Shown in pieces: positions 1 to 10,969 of a stretch of DNA of 64,000 nucleotides. Position 1 is the first letter of the stretch. Each line of letters opens with the position of its first letter. The notes beneath the pieces were generated by a model. That model had not been told where the DNA came from, made no database searches, and saw only the letters and a program-made list of their open reading frames with translations. The DNA is taken from assembly GCA_030180135.1 (NCBI GenBank), contig CM058240.1:68939581-69003580 (forward strand), written 5' to 3'. A program made the position numbers and the translations under genes. This DNA comes from Orychophragmus violaceus (taxonomy: Eukaryota; Streptophyta; Magnoliopsida; Brassicales; Brassicaceae).

Positions 1-472
1 TGAGTTTTGATTGTTTTGTCGAGCTTATTTGGATTTGGTTTATGCAGATATTAGAGTGAGGTATGGGATACCAAGTTACTCTTCTAACTTTTGTCGGATC
101 TTCGGCGTGGCCGATTCTGTTGATTCACCGTGAGCCGAGGCTATTAGCGTTGGTTTGGTGTTTGAGGAGGAGCTGAAGTGCGCTGATGTTGTGTCGTCCC
201 CAGGGACTCAGCAGGTGAGCTAGAAAGTAGAGATTCCACTCGTGGAACAAATGGTGGACTAGGTGATGTTTTAACTGTTGAGCTGGATTTTCGGCCTGAT
301 ATCGCTTCTTGGGACAGGAGGTGCAGACTGATATCGATGTTGTCGAGCAGTTTGTGGTGGATAGTTAGGACGGATGTGCGTATTTCCTCAAGCGGTCCAC
401 TCTATAAAGCGAAACGGTTGCAGGGGAGACCTCAAAGAAACGAAAACATGGTGACGAGGGAAGGCGACCGAG
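1..472. other. Left-edge sequence, no gene assigned
   Basis: No open frame of useful length and no recognised motif. The plus strand looks like weakly coding DNA broken by stops and runs into the coiled-coil relic that follows, so it may be the decayed upstream part of the same retroelement ORF. Confidence 0.3.
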
Positions 473-1410
473 GTGGTCATGGAGGGTGAGGGTTCCTCGC
501 CCTTGGGGGAGAATGTTGGCATTCACCATCAATTTAATTACCCGAGAGTGAACACGTCTTTGCTTGGCAATAGGAAAGCGTGCGCTGACGTAGTTCTCTC
601 AGTTGCGTTTGGCGATTCGCCTTCTTATGTATTTGAGGAGATGGCGGAGCCCGAGGGTTTTGCAAGTGCTTCTCACTCAGCAGTGCATGTATGTATATAC
701 TCCTGCCCCCCCCCCCCTTTTTTTTTAGTTGACGGTATTACTTTCATGTAGATGCTGTTTTTGGCCGCTAAGTACAAAGCGAGGCCGGAGGCGAGGGCCA
801 AAAAGGCCCGTTGTGAGGCAGATCTTGTGCATCAACAAACGGTGTACAACTCGGATTGGCTTTCGCATCAAATTAACGATCTGAAGGAAGCGTTTGAGAA
901 GGAGAAGCATCGGTCGGCCGAGCTGGATAAATTAATGGAGGAGCTCGAGCTCGACCGAGTTTGAGCTGCTGAGGTGGAAACGCTACTAATCTGGAGAAAC
1001 TCATCCATGCCCAGAGGCAGACTGCGGCTGCCCATGTTCAGAGGGACACTTTTCAAAATGAGAACTCCCAGGTTCAAACTTCGATTGCGAAGATGATGGC
1101 CGTTCTGGTCCAAGAGAACAAGGAGGCCGCAGAGAAGTGGTCGGACCTGAAGAGAATATGTAAGGCGTAAATCCAGAAGATCCGTGCTCACTTGGCTGGT
1201 CAAAGTAGGGTGCGTACCCCGCTTTTGACCCTCAGTCAAGTAATGGGTATGTGGGAGTGCCTTGAGACTATGGAGAAGGAGGACGGTCTGGTTATTCCCG
1301 TCTATCAGATGGAGAGGCTTAAGGCATCCGAGGTTAGTTTGACGGCAAATGTGGAGCATATCGTTTATCCAAAGATTTTTAAGGAAGATTACGCGGATTT
1401 TTTTTGCTGA
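473..1410 (+). pseudogene. Decayed coiled-coil ORF of a retroelement
   Basis: Three plus-strand open segments follow one another (473-751, 752-964, 1192-1410), separated by stops and frame changes. The middle part is rich in E, K, R and Q with heptad-like spacing (for example KEAFEKEKHRSAELDKLMEE), so a coiled coil is likely. A GT...AG interval at about 689-751, containing a C run then a T run, could be a short intron or simply decay. The composition resembles the coiled-coil tails of ORFs carried by Tat-lineage gypsy elements. That is inference, as no catalytic motif is present. The function is unknown and the gene is broken. Confidence 0.4.
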
Positions 1411-1829
1411 TACCGCTCCTTTGATTCGAGCCGAAGGGACTTTACCTCGTCCTAGTATTCTGCTGGTCCATCTGCTGCTATGTCTGATCCGGTTGCCTCT
1501 CTCACTGATCGTGCTTCGACAGGTTGTCCCGAGCTCGCGAGGTGACTTGTTTTTAAATCGTATGACTTTGTGGATATATAGCCTCGAAAGGGGTGGCTTG
1601 GTTGTAACTTGTTTTGTATTTCTCTCTTTACTTCTTTTTCGTTAAAGGATTTTTTTTGGGGATAAATGATAAATCATGTTTCCTTTTTACATCGCGAGCA
1701 CCGTGCTTCCGTAATTTTATGTTGAATTCTTCTTGCCTCGTTTGATGTAAGGTGTTGGCCAGCATGTTACGGTTGTCTTATGGCTACGATCTGAGCCGAG
1801 CTATGATATGAGCTTAGGGCTCAACAAAA
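1411..1829 (+). other. Possible 3' UTR and LTR edge after the coiled-coil ORF
   Basis: T-rich sequence with a purine/T tract and then TGATAAATCATG near 1668. A reading as polypurine tract plus LTR start is possible, but no second LTR copy is visible to confirm it. Confidence 0.25.
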
Positions 1830-2280
1830 GTTTTGACAGCTTGTGAGCTTTGGGTGCCAGGCAAGGTTCGGATTTTAAGCATCATGAATGCTTTTTAATG
1901 CAAGTCTAGGCTTGGCTTAGACACTTATAGCTTGTGCGCCGGGGTGCGAGTGCGAACGCGGAGCTTTAACTTTTAAGCATTGTTTGGTTGTGTTCTTTGC
2001 GATTATGGGCTTAGCTTAAGACACTTATTTCTTGTCTGCCGGGGTGCAAGCGTGAAGCTTTTACTTTTAAGCTCTTATTGGTTGTTTGCTTTGCGAGTCT
2101 AGGCTCGGCTTCGACACTGATTGGTTGTGTGTCGTGGTGCAATCTTGTAAGATTGGCTTTAGCACTGATCGTTTGTTTTCCCTTGATTGCGAGCTTGAAA
2201 GCTCAAGTTTAGCACTGAGAGTTGTGTGGTTTTTGGGAGACTGGGCTCATCTTTCTTTTCGAACCCAAAAGCTATGATAT
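1830..2280 (+). repeat. Degenerate tandem repeat, unit roughly 70-90 bp
   Basis: A theme recurs with drift: a GGCTTAG/GGCTCGGCTT segment, GACACTTAT or GACACTGAT, TTGTGTGCCGGGGTGC-like, then CTTTTACTTTTAAGC. Copies are seen around 1855, 1910, 2005, 2095 and 2150. Such arrays are common in U3 regions of large plant LTRs. The unit length was estimated by eye. Confidence 0.5.
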
Positions 2281-2582
2281 GTTTTGGGTTCACAGAAGGG
2301 GCGACTGGCTGTTTGGAAGATTGACCATGCCGTTATGATTGCCAAACCGTCCGAGCTACCTGCCTTAAATGCTCTGACTGTTTCCGTCGACGGGATATCG
2401 CATGCGTGTCTCGGGGGATGAGGCGCTGTATTTGTTTTAAGGATCCCTCGGTAATTGTCACTTCTTTATTATCGGCCGCGTCTCCTTTAATGATGTATTT
2501 TAACCGTCGTTTCTTCTTTAAAAGCGTCTTGGTAACTGTCGCTTACGAATAAATGTCTCCTTAGTAACCGTTGTTTTGTTCA

Positions 2583-2590
2583 CTATAAAT
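2583..2590 (+). promoter_or_regulatory. TATA-box-like element with CT-rich leader
   Basis: CTATAAAT is followed by a strongly pyrimidine-rich stretch (2590-2690) and an ATG at 2696, the layout of a plant or LTR core promoter. It points to the plus strand, opposite to the LTR inferred at 3992. It is therefore either the promoter of a plus-strand LTR or that of an antisense ORF inside a minus-strand element. Confidence 0.45.
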
Positions 2591-2695
2591 ACCGCCCTCT
2601 TCCCCTTTCATCTTCATATCTCGCTCAAACTTCTCTTTCCTTCTTTCTATTTCTTTCTGATCCCATATTCTCTTCTTCTTTTGGTTTCGGTCTTG

Positions 2696-3420
2696 ATGTC
2701 GACGCTTCCTTTGTTCTTTCTTGGCATGGGTTGGTGCCGACCACCAAGCCGTTATGTCATCTGATGGCTTTCTATGGTGGGCATATGTTCTTTTCTCTAA
2801 AGGATAGCTCGTTAGTAGACAGAAATATACTGATGATTATCCCTGTTTATCGCCTTTCCAAACTTGAGGACGACACGGGATCCTTCGTTCGGATCGATCT
2901 TGTGCGTTTATAGTTTTAGTAATGCGCTTTGGTCTGCTCCTTCCAGGGTCGGTTGCCTCCATCTTAAGTATGTTTTCTTCCCTTTTTTTATTTGAATCCC
3001 ATCGCTCGAGACTTGCCGACCTAATCTTCTTTGTCTTGTTTGCAGAGCAACTGGCGGTATATCGGAGCGGACCTGCCCTGGAAGACACGTAACAACTTTT
3101 CCTCTTGGGCAAGCTATACAGCGTAGATGGTTTTGGAGGCCAGTTGATGTTTTGGGGTGATGAGGTTGACTCTTTCCAAGCTCTTCTTACCCAACGAAGA
3201 TCTTCCAGGGCAACTAATCTCCAGGAGCAGCCTTGCAGGGAACATACAACGAAGTCTTCTTTCAAGAAAGGAGCTCGGCTCCTAGCGGGACAAAAACCAA
3301 TCTTGCAACTCAAGCTTCGGTCTTGGACGAATTTGTCTTTCAAGAAATTAGATCGACTTTAGATTTTTCTTTTTTCTTTTGCTTGGATGTTGTATGATTC
3401 CTTGTATTATGAAGAGAAAT
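2696..3420 (+). pseudogene. Relic transcription unit downstream of the TATA box
   Basis: From the ATG at 2696 the frame stops after 22 codons. Further short open stretches occur at 2731-2913 and 3105-3362. The end (3360-3430) is T-rich and contains GAAATAAAAC, a plausible polyadenylation region. I recognise no protein family. Position and orientation fit the antisense ORFs reported in Tat/Ogre-type plant gypsy elements, but this is only an inference. Confidence 0.25.
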
Positions 3421-3599
3421 AAAACAATTTTTACGAATCCCCGATTCTTTATCCAATAAAATATTCATTCATTTTTCCGTTCCTTTTGTCTAACATTGCC
3501 GAGCTTGATCGCTTGGTACCGTAATCGCTGAGGTCGGCTAGGGAAAAAGGGCTTTGGTTGCGCTAATAATCTTCTCCGTGAAAGGGCTGGAGAGCTGTA

Positions 3600-3860
3600 G
3601 CTTGTGAAGGATCTAGGCAAGGACCATAGTGGGACGACGCTTAGCGAGGTCATTTTTTAGAAAACTCGGGCAAGGTGTTAGTTTAGGCGGAGCGGGTTCG
3701 GTTGTAGCTAGAAAAATCGAGTGAGGTCACGATGACACTCAAGCAAGGTTGTAGCTAGTAGGTGCGGGCGAGGCCATAACAAGACGATGCGAGCAAATTC
3801 GTGGTTAGACGACGCGAGCGAAGTCGTAGCTGGGTGGTGCGAATATCGTGTCTCTGGATT
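3600..3860 (+). repeat. Degenerate short tandem array, unit about 25-26 bp
   Basis: Units such as GACGATGCGAGCAAATTCGT and GACGACGCGAGCGAAGTCGT lie next to each other near 3785-3835. More diverged GCGGGCGAGGCC and GAGTGAGGTCACGATG units lie to the left. The array sits just inside the inferred internal edge of a minus-strand LTR element. Confidence 0.5.
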
Positions 3861-3970
3861 CTGGGAGAGAGCTGGGGAGCGCATGCCTTGTTGGAGAGCT
3901 GCGGCCTTCCAATAGTTGGTGATCTCGTCATTACCGAATCTTTCTTTGCGTGTAGGAAATCCATCAGTCC

Positions 3971-4426
3971 CCTCCTTCTAGCGCTAATTATTGATCCAAA
4001 GAATCAATAAGTACTTTTTAATATGGATTAGGCTGAGATTTCCAGTTTAAATAGAAAGATTTGATTTTGACGAGACAAGATAATATAATAACTGGTCGGA
4101 ATGTGGGTGGATAGTAGGCCGGGAGCCGTATTTGTATTGATATTGCTGAATTTATGCGAAGTTTTTAGACTTTCGAACTGATTCCGAAGGGAGATCAGTT
4201 CGGTTTTCTAAACCAAACTCGAGAGAGAAGATCGGAGCTATAAAGATTACATGTCATGGTAGTTGTGTGTAATATATTTGTGTGTCTTTGTGAATGGCCT
4301 TCGAGGAGTATTTATAGGAAAAATCATTGTGTCTGATCTCCTCCAATCTAGGGCGACGTGTCGTTCTATGCATCTTTTCAGGGTATGGTATATCGAGCCT
4401 TGCGCCCGAGCTACCCTGCGGCATAT
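3971..4426 (-). mobile_element. Inner end of a minus-strand LTR with primer-site-like sequence
   Basis: On the minus strand, TAGCGCTAGAAGGAGGGG (3971-3990 region) follows a sequence ending in CA at 3992, resembling a primer-binding site beside an LTR end as recalled for Tat-lineage gypsy elements. A minus-strand TATA box, CCTATAAATACTCC, lies at about 4305-4318, some 320 bp upstream of that LTR end, as expected for U3/R. The other LTR was not found and the outer boundary is unresolved because a solo LTR (4427) and Copia-1 (6047) interrupt it. Confidence 0.4.
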
Positions 4427-5608
4427 TGATATGCTCAGAGTTTACTTCCCTAAGTTCAACTGCAAGTGCACATAACAATTGTAGTATCTAGGGGTCGAAT
4501 CCACAGAGACTCAAGAAATCTTACGATAGATTATAGAATGTCAAGTTAAGCTAGGCGATACTAATCAGAAAATAAATAACTAAGCAGAAAGTAAATCGGT
4601 AGCAAGAACGGTTTTGTGAAGCAAGTACTAAAAGCGTCAAGTCTAGGGAGTTCTCAGGAAATCAGACATGCAGATCAATTACCAGTCAGGATCAAATTAA
4701 GTTCGGTTCTAGAACTCAAACACAAGATAGAACTAACCAACTTTCGTTGCGAGAATTCTCTAAGTCTAATTAGCAGAAACCCAAATTTCTTTGCAATTCC
4801 TAACAGATTAAACAAGCCTTAAGTGCAAGTTTGATTTGTTCACAATTCAATTAAACAAAATTTCTTTGCAGATAATTAAATTGCTCAACCTAAATATATC
4901 AGACTCTAAATTACACTTTCGTGTCAATTTATAAACCTAATGTCTAGATTCTAAGTGATCAGGTTATAAACTAGTATTAAGCACAATTCATGTTGAAGAA
5001 CAAATAAGATATGAATCCTTAACTGATAAATTAATCTAGCAAGTCATGAAAACCCTTAAGAGAATCCCTAAACCTAACTATGAATCTACTCAGACATGAT
5101 TAATGAAACACAAATCAATGAATAAATACATATCATAAAATCAAAGAGTAAAGAGTTAAAAAGGTTCGAAATCTTCTCTCTGGAGTACAAGAACGATCAG
5201 CCTCTCGGTCTCTCTCTCTAAAAAGCTAATAATATGAATGCATATCTAAAACAAAACACCAAAAACCTAATTATAAAGCCTTAATCACGTCTTGGGGTCT
5301 TTTCACAAATACTGAAACTTTCTGGGGCAAAACTGCAAATTTCCAAAGTTTTCATTAATGTGCTGGCGCTGAGGTCTGTCGATCGATGCCAATGATGCAT
5401 CGATCGGTGCATGGGTCATCCAGAGATAGTGAAATTAGCTCTCCACGGCTTTTGCTCCAAAACTTGTCCCAATAACTCCAATATCTCCCAAAATCCTCCA
5501 AACGTGCATGTAGCTAATAAACACCTGTATTGACTCCAAAGACACGACAAAAGACTATAAAACACACTTATATCATGGCTTAAAACAGGTAAAAACCATG
5601 ATATATCA
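4427..5608 (-). mobile_element. Solo LTR of an Athila-like gypsy element
   Basis: The 1182-bp segment begins TGATATGCTCAGAG and ends CATGATATATCA, matching the termini of the gypsy-2 and gypsy-3 LTRs. Shared internal landmarks include CTGCAAGTGCACA, a GGGGTCGAATCCACAGAGAC block and repeated AACCAACTTTCGTTGCGA segments. It is flanked by a perfect 5-bp duplication, CATAT (4422-4426 and 5609-5613). No internal gypsy sequence adjoins it, so it is a solo LTR left by LTR-LTR recombination. It contains CGATCGATGC/CGATCGGTGC motifs at about 5378-5410. Orientation is taken from the full elements, whose primer sites show minus-strand transcription for this sequence order. Confidence 0.9.
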
Positions 5609-5613
5609 CATAT

Positions 5614-6046
5614 TTTAGAAGTAATCATTGTACGACGCCGGACTAATACTTGACTAGGTCACTGTTCGTCAACTTACCTCGCCACGCGTCGTCCTCTGCT
5701 TGGGCTTAGGATTCCAAATCGGCGTGGTGATGATGACAAATCAGTGGACCAGCATAAGTTGGATCTGAACTGTCTTTAGTCGGGTTCTGTGAACGGGCTT
5801 CAATTTACCGAGATGAGCCTAGATAATTGGAGGTGCTAACACCACCTCTAATACTCACCATTAACGCCAGCCTCGTCTCCAAAAACATTCATCCAGATAA
5901 GTTTTATTGACGCTATGATCAAGTTATTATTTTATAATTTCATCTTATTGTTTGGTGGTTGGATCACATCAATCTTTGAATTGATGATATTACTGCAGGA
6001 TTTATATTTTTATCTCTCACTATAAACGATTGACATGGTAGCTTAT
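5614..6046. other. Flank between the solo LTR and Copia-1
   Basis: Probably the continuation of the minus-strand LTR that starts near 3992. No coding capacity and no recognised motif were seen. The last five bases, CTTAT (6042-6046), are the target-site duplication of Copia-1. Confidence 0.35.
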
Positions 6047-6729
6047 TGAAGGATTATGGTGTTTTTCAAGGTTTAATTCCCATATTTCAACCTAACACAT
6101 AATCTTAACAGATCTAGGTTCTTGCAAAACGAATCATAAATCAAACCAAACCTGGATCATTACCTTTCAGATTGCAGCGGATAATTGATGGTAATGACAA
6201 GATCAGTCTAGAACAGATGAATCACCTGCTCCTCCTTTGGTATCCACACTCTAACAAGCAACGTCAGGCTGCTAGACCGGATGGATGATCAGAGAGAGAG
6301 GTTAGAGAGAGAGAATGGTCGACGGCCACAAAAAGAAATCGCTAGCCTTGGACTAATCCTTAGGGTTTCGATTTCTTAATCCCTCATTAACTCTCTAATG
6401 GGCCCAAGTCTAATGACTAATGGCTCATTTATCATTTGGGCCCAAGACACAAATCAGACAAAAGCCTGCATTTTGTCTGGCCCAATTCTCTGATCCAATA
6501 CAGTAAATGCCATTGCATCTTACCGTATTAATTCCATTTAACTTTCCCGTTAGCTATGGTGTGTGACCCTTCGGGATCATACAATACTGGTAATAAGTCC
6601 TAAACTTATAGATCATGAGCGGGCTCTAGCAAGTCATCATGATCACCCAGTATTTATGACTTATGTCTGATCTCGACATTTATCATACTTTCTAGAGATA
6701 GTACAGTAGATTTCAGGACATTCCCAACA
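6047..6729 (-). repeat. Copia-1 3' LTR
   Basis: Starts TGAAGGATTATGG and ends CATTCCCAACA on the plus strand, giving TGTTGGGAATG...CCTTCA in element orientation with TG...CA ends. A conserved 33-nt hairpin (arms AATACAGTAA / TTACCGTATT) lies at 6497-6529. Confidence 0.93.
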
Positions 6730-6740
6730 ATCTCCCACTT
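6730..6740 (-). promoter_or_regulatory. Copia-1 polypurine tract
   Basis: The minus strand reads AAGTGGGAGAT immediately upstream of the 3' LTR, the standard copia second-strand priming site. The same sequence occurs in the other three copia elements here. Confidence 0.85.
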
Positions 6741-7560
6741 GTACTGGAATCCTACATTCCCTAGTCCTTTTGTCTCAATATCTCGATCTGGCATAAGGCA
6801 AGATGCGTGTCATCCTTATATAGCCAGACCATGTTCATCGGACCAGATTTGATACTGACAATGCAAACGACTTGGGCAAGTCCGTTTGGGAATGGCCATT
6901 CTCTTACCAGCTATCAAATCTCCGATTGGCCTAGAGATATTACCTCCGTTAAACGGCAGGGACAAATCCCATCTTGTTCCATCACTATGAACTACACAAT
7001 TCATAATACACCCAACCAAGGTCCGTATAGCTCCCAGTTACGAAACAGCGTTAGACAAAGATCAAAGTGCATCACTCCATGTGTAGCCACATGCATGCGA
7101 ACTCAGGTCTAAGGACTATACTCTATAGTCGTATATGAGAACCTCTCATGACACAGATATTAATATCTTGTAGAGTTCTCATCAGCGGGCCATGTCCGGT
7201 CATATGCTCCCCTACATATACCTATGTGTCGACTTTGATGCCGCGCATCTATGACCCCTCGAAACTTGGTCATAAGTCTCAACACAATCTAGTCTCAAGT
7301 GGTTGTTGGTGTTCCAATTCAACAACCTTCGACTATGGACACTATGATTTATGTCACTTCGTTAAATATGGGGTTTCAGGATCAAGTCTACTCATGTACT
7401 TCGATGGCCCATATATAATGACATGAATCATTTTTGGAACGATTATTTATATCACAGTTAAAATAATCCAGAAATCATAGATTTCATAAACATAAAATAT
7501 TATGTTTACATGAACCTTTCAAAACAACTAGAAAAGCCCTTTACAAACTCCCACTGAAAT
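6741..7560 (-). other. Copia-1 3' UTR
   Basis: Non-coding sequence between pol and the polypurine tract. It is diverged from the corresponding 3' UTRs of Copia-A and Copia-2, which resemble each other closely. The short open frames at 6807-7112 and 7148-7426 are on the opposite strand and are not supported as genes. Confidence 0.6.
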
Positions 7561-10030
7561 TAAGACTACATCTTAATTTCACTCATCCTACAGCTACAGT
7601 CCGCGACTCGTGCTTAGGCCTAAGGAGTGGCTTTGTTAATAGATTAGCAACGTTCTCATTCGATGAAACTTGCTTATCTACTTAACACCTCTGTCATTTA
7701 TCTCACGGAATAGGTTATACCTACCCTCAAGGTGTTTGGACCTCTGATGTGCAGCTAGTCTCAACTACGCTGGGAATCACATCAAGTTCAGTGATGAACT
7801 TTTCTTTCCAAACAACCTCTTTCGCCGCTTTACAAGCTGCGAAATGTTCAGCTTAATTCATGGAGTCAGCAACAGTGCCTTGCACCGCCAGACAGACACA
7901 AGATATAGCCGGACTGTGACCAGGAATTATCTTTGTCTATTGGAAACTTGCCTTTCAGACTCTATCGACTTGTAGCACCTCACTTTCTCCGTAAACCAAG
8001 AACTTATCCTTAGTATTCCTCAAATACTTTAGGATATTCTTTACGGCAATCCAGTGATTCTTTGCTGGATTTGACTGGTCTTTACTTGTCTTGCTTAACA
8101 TTAAAGCAACATCAAAACAAGTACGTGTCATGGCATACATGATAGATCCAATTGCCGACGCATATGGAATCCTATCCATGCTTGCAAGCTCAGCAGATAT
8201 CGTAGGATACTGTTTCTTGCTTAACGTATTGCCATGTGACATTGGCATAAAACCCTTCTTGGATTGCTGATTACGTGTAGGACTTTGTCAATTTAAGAAT
8301 CCTGACTTTGTCCTACCAGCTCTTTTGGATCTCTATCTTTAGATCCAAAATCCAAGAACATACGTGGCTTTACCCGTGTCAATCACAAAACCAACTCCCA
8401 AGCCAGTCCATTACCGACTGCAGCATTGGGACGTTATTTCCGAGAATCAGTATGTCATCGACATACACTATGAGAAATGCAACATTGCTCCCACTTATCT
8501 ATTAGTAAACGCACAGTTCCACTTCGTTCCTGTTCAAGTCAAAACCTTGACTACTTCAGCAGAACGAAGATTCCAACTCCGATGTGTTTGCTTCCATCCA
8601 GAATGGATCAATGAAGCTAACTTACACATAGTGTAGTTTTTCGGAGTCCGGGCTCACTTTCGCTTCTTTGAATTTCGCAGGTTCGTCGCTTTCAATGATC
8701 ATCAGATCATGCGAACTTTCAATGATCATCAGGTTCAACTAATGACGAGAAATCACTCTCGGATTAGTGACTGATTCATTCATATCTGCGAACTTCAGGC
8801 TCTACAGGTGTAGATTCTACAGAAATCTGTAAATCCATCCGCTGCTCTCCCTCAACAGGTTGAGCAACCTCCTGTATTTCTCGAATTTCTTCGAGTTACA
8901 CTTTTACTCCCACTGTTCTTCTTGGAAAGTAACTTCCCTTCTTAGAAAACAGAATGGACGTAAAAGTAACAAGCCTTGGTTTCCCTAGGACAACCAGCGA
9001 AATAGCACAACTACAAATACTCAGTAAAGACGAATAAGGATCGATTCCAATCCACTTTTACGTGGTGTCTTTTAACTGATATTGGTAGAACTGTTTCAGC
9101 GTAAACTTAGATGTTTCTAGAGCGTTATTTTTTTAAAGAATATCATGGAAGATTCGTGTGACTCATCTTTAATCATTTCTAATAAGATCTGATTCTTTCT
9201 CACAGAAACACCTCCAAGTTTTCAGGAGAAATGAGCTGTGAAGCGACTTCACACTCATTCAGATGATCACACCATAAATGACTTAAGTATTCTCACTCGT
9301 GATCTAATCCAGAGTCTTAATACTTCTGTCACTCAGATTCTATACCTCATTCTCAAATTCTTTCGATCATATCAAAGAATTCCGACTTGTGTCTCATCAA
9401 ATGAACACAGTCATACTCACTGAAGTAATCAGTAGAGACAATGAAGTACAGGAAATTTTCTCTGGCATTACTGCTCATCGGACCACATACATGAGTATGT
9501 TCAATGTCCAATAAGCCTTTGGGCTTTTCTCTAGCTCGGCTAAGATGGGCCCTTCGTCTTTTTGTCCAGTAAACAGAATTCAAGTCTCATAAGATATCCA
9601 TTCAAATGAGCCCAAAAGTCCATAACTATGGGGTTTCTGAATCCGACTTACTCTATTTGACCAAAACATTTATGCCAAGAAAATCAGGTTTAATTCATCA
9701 GATTTAAACCAATTCGGTATTTATGTTACATTTAGGCACTCTTTGGTTTAAGATATAAAACCCATTCCTTGAATAGGGTGCTACAATTAACATTTCATTA
9801 AGGTCAAAAGAACAAAACTTGTCTTTATCAAAATGAAAAACATTCAAATTCTTTACAAGAAAATGAAAGACAACTCTGCTTAAAGCAGGTACATTGTAGC
9901 AATTACTTAATACAAAACCAAGCCTCAAAGGCATCTACAAGTGAAAACCCTACGGCTGAGGCAGCATCCCAAGCTCCTTCCAGACACGCAGTTCCACTTG
10001 CCCTTCCTTCAACGTTCTACTGTTGTTCAG
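7561..10030 (-). pseudogene. Copia-1 dead pol (integrase, RT, RNase H remnants)
   Basis: Short minus-strand fragments align by eye with the Copia-A polyprotein: protease/GAG-pre-integrase near 9704-9934, integrase core near 9353-9583, and an RT/RNase H connection segment at 7955-8248 (YASAIGSIMYAM, HWIAVKNILKYLRNTKDKFL). Between them are many stops, frameshifts and deletions. Several lesions are identical in Copia-2, including the CC(A/G)TAG stop just downstream of the protease motif and a broken segment reading AGAGTCTGAAAGGCAAG. The damage is therefore inherited, not private to this copy. Confidence 0.85.
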
Positions 10031-10078
10031 GCTCTGCATATTATAACAAATATCAGTGCCACAACCAGTATCCAATAC

Positions 10079-10969
10079 CTATAAGGTATAACTTGAAGTA
10101 ATAACATGAATACCTGAGGAAGTAGTCTCATACATCAACTTCAACTCCTCATAATCTTCCATGAATTTAATGCAATCTCTTTTCCAATGCCCAGTCTCTT
10201 TACAGTAGCAGCACTTACCAACGTAAGAGGTATCTGACTCGGGCTCAGAAGACACACGCTTGCCATGATTCAAAATCAGGACAACTTTGTCTTCACCCTT
10301 GTCAGCATTAGGTTTAGTAAACCTACCCTTCTCCTCCATGAGGTGATACAGGGTACTCTTCACGTTTGGCTCAACTGTCTTGAGCATATCATGCAGTTCA
10401 GTCAACGTCTTCGTTAAGCCTTTCTTGATATAGTTCCTTGTGAACTTATCATAGCTTGACGGCAGTGACTGCAGAATGATCTCAGTCGCCAATTCTTGGC
10501 TAACTGGATAATCCAGTTTCCTCAGGTTATCAATGTAACCCATCATTTTACTGATATGAGGACTTACTGGATGATCATTCGGTAGCTTGCAGCTAGTGAG
10601 AGATTTAACCAACTGGTATCTCTCCACTCTTACCTGCTTCTGAAATCTCAATTTCAGGCTGCTGATCATCTCTATTGGCGACTCCATGTTCTCATATTGC
10701 TTCAGCAAATCTGAGTCCATGGTAGCCAATATCAGACCACGCACATCTACCGCATCATCATAATGCTTATTCCAAGCATTACGAACTGCATGAGAGGCCT
10801 TGGACCCGATCCTCTCGGGGAGAGCCTTTTCAAGGACATAGTCCTTTCTCTCCTGCCTGAGAACTAGTCTCAGGTTCCGCGACCAAGTCAAGAAATTTGA
10901 TCCGTTCAGTTTGTCCATCTCAAGGACATACCGGATCGAGAAAGTGTTTTGATTGTTTGTGCTCGTCAT
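10079..10969 (-). CDS. gag: Copia-1 gag (nucleocapsid protein)
   Basis: A 296-codon open frame starting MTSTNNQNTFSIR. It has the copia Gag fold region (FLTWSRNLRLVL at about residues 26-37; EIILQSLPSSYDKF at about 163-176) and one CCHC zinc knuckle, CCYCKETGHWKRDC, near residues 254-267. Gag packages the RNA in cytoplasmic particles. The start matches the Copia-A and Copia-2 starts. The frame ends at a stop directly before the protease active-site region. It has stayed open while pol rotted, with about 5-7 percent amino-acid difference from the Copia-2 gag by eye. This suggests either recent retention or selection for packaging in cis. Confidence 0.85.
   Translation of the reverse strand: MTSTNNQNTFSIRYVLEMDKLNGSNFLTWSRNLRLVLRQERKDYVLEKALPERIGSKASHAVRNAWNKHYDDAVDVRGLILATMDSDLLKQYENMESPIEMISSLKLRFQKQVRVERYQLVKSLTSCKLPNDHPVSPHISKMMGYIDNLRKLDYPVSQELATEIILQSLPSSYDKFTRNYIKKGLTKTLTELHDMLKTVEPNVKSTLYHLMEEKGRFTKPNADKGEDKVVLILNHGKRVSSEPESDTSYVGKCCYCKETGHWKRDCIKFMEDYEELKLMYETTSSGIHVITSSYTL

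Noticed and set aside
3592..3860. Short regularly spaced repeats that could suggest a CRISPR array
   Set aside because: Units are adjacent, degenerate and without spacers, in plant retroelement DNA.
6807..7426. Two plus-strand frames in the Copia-1 3' UTR
   Set aside because: Antisense to the element, with no domain, and not kept in related 3' UTRs.
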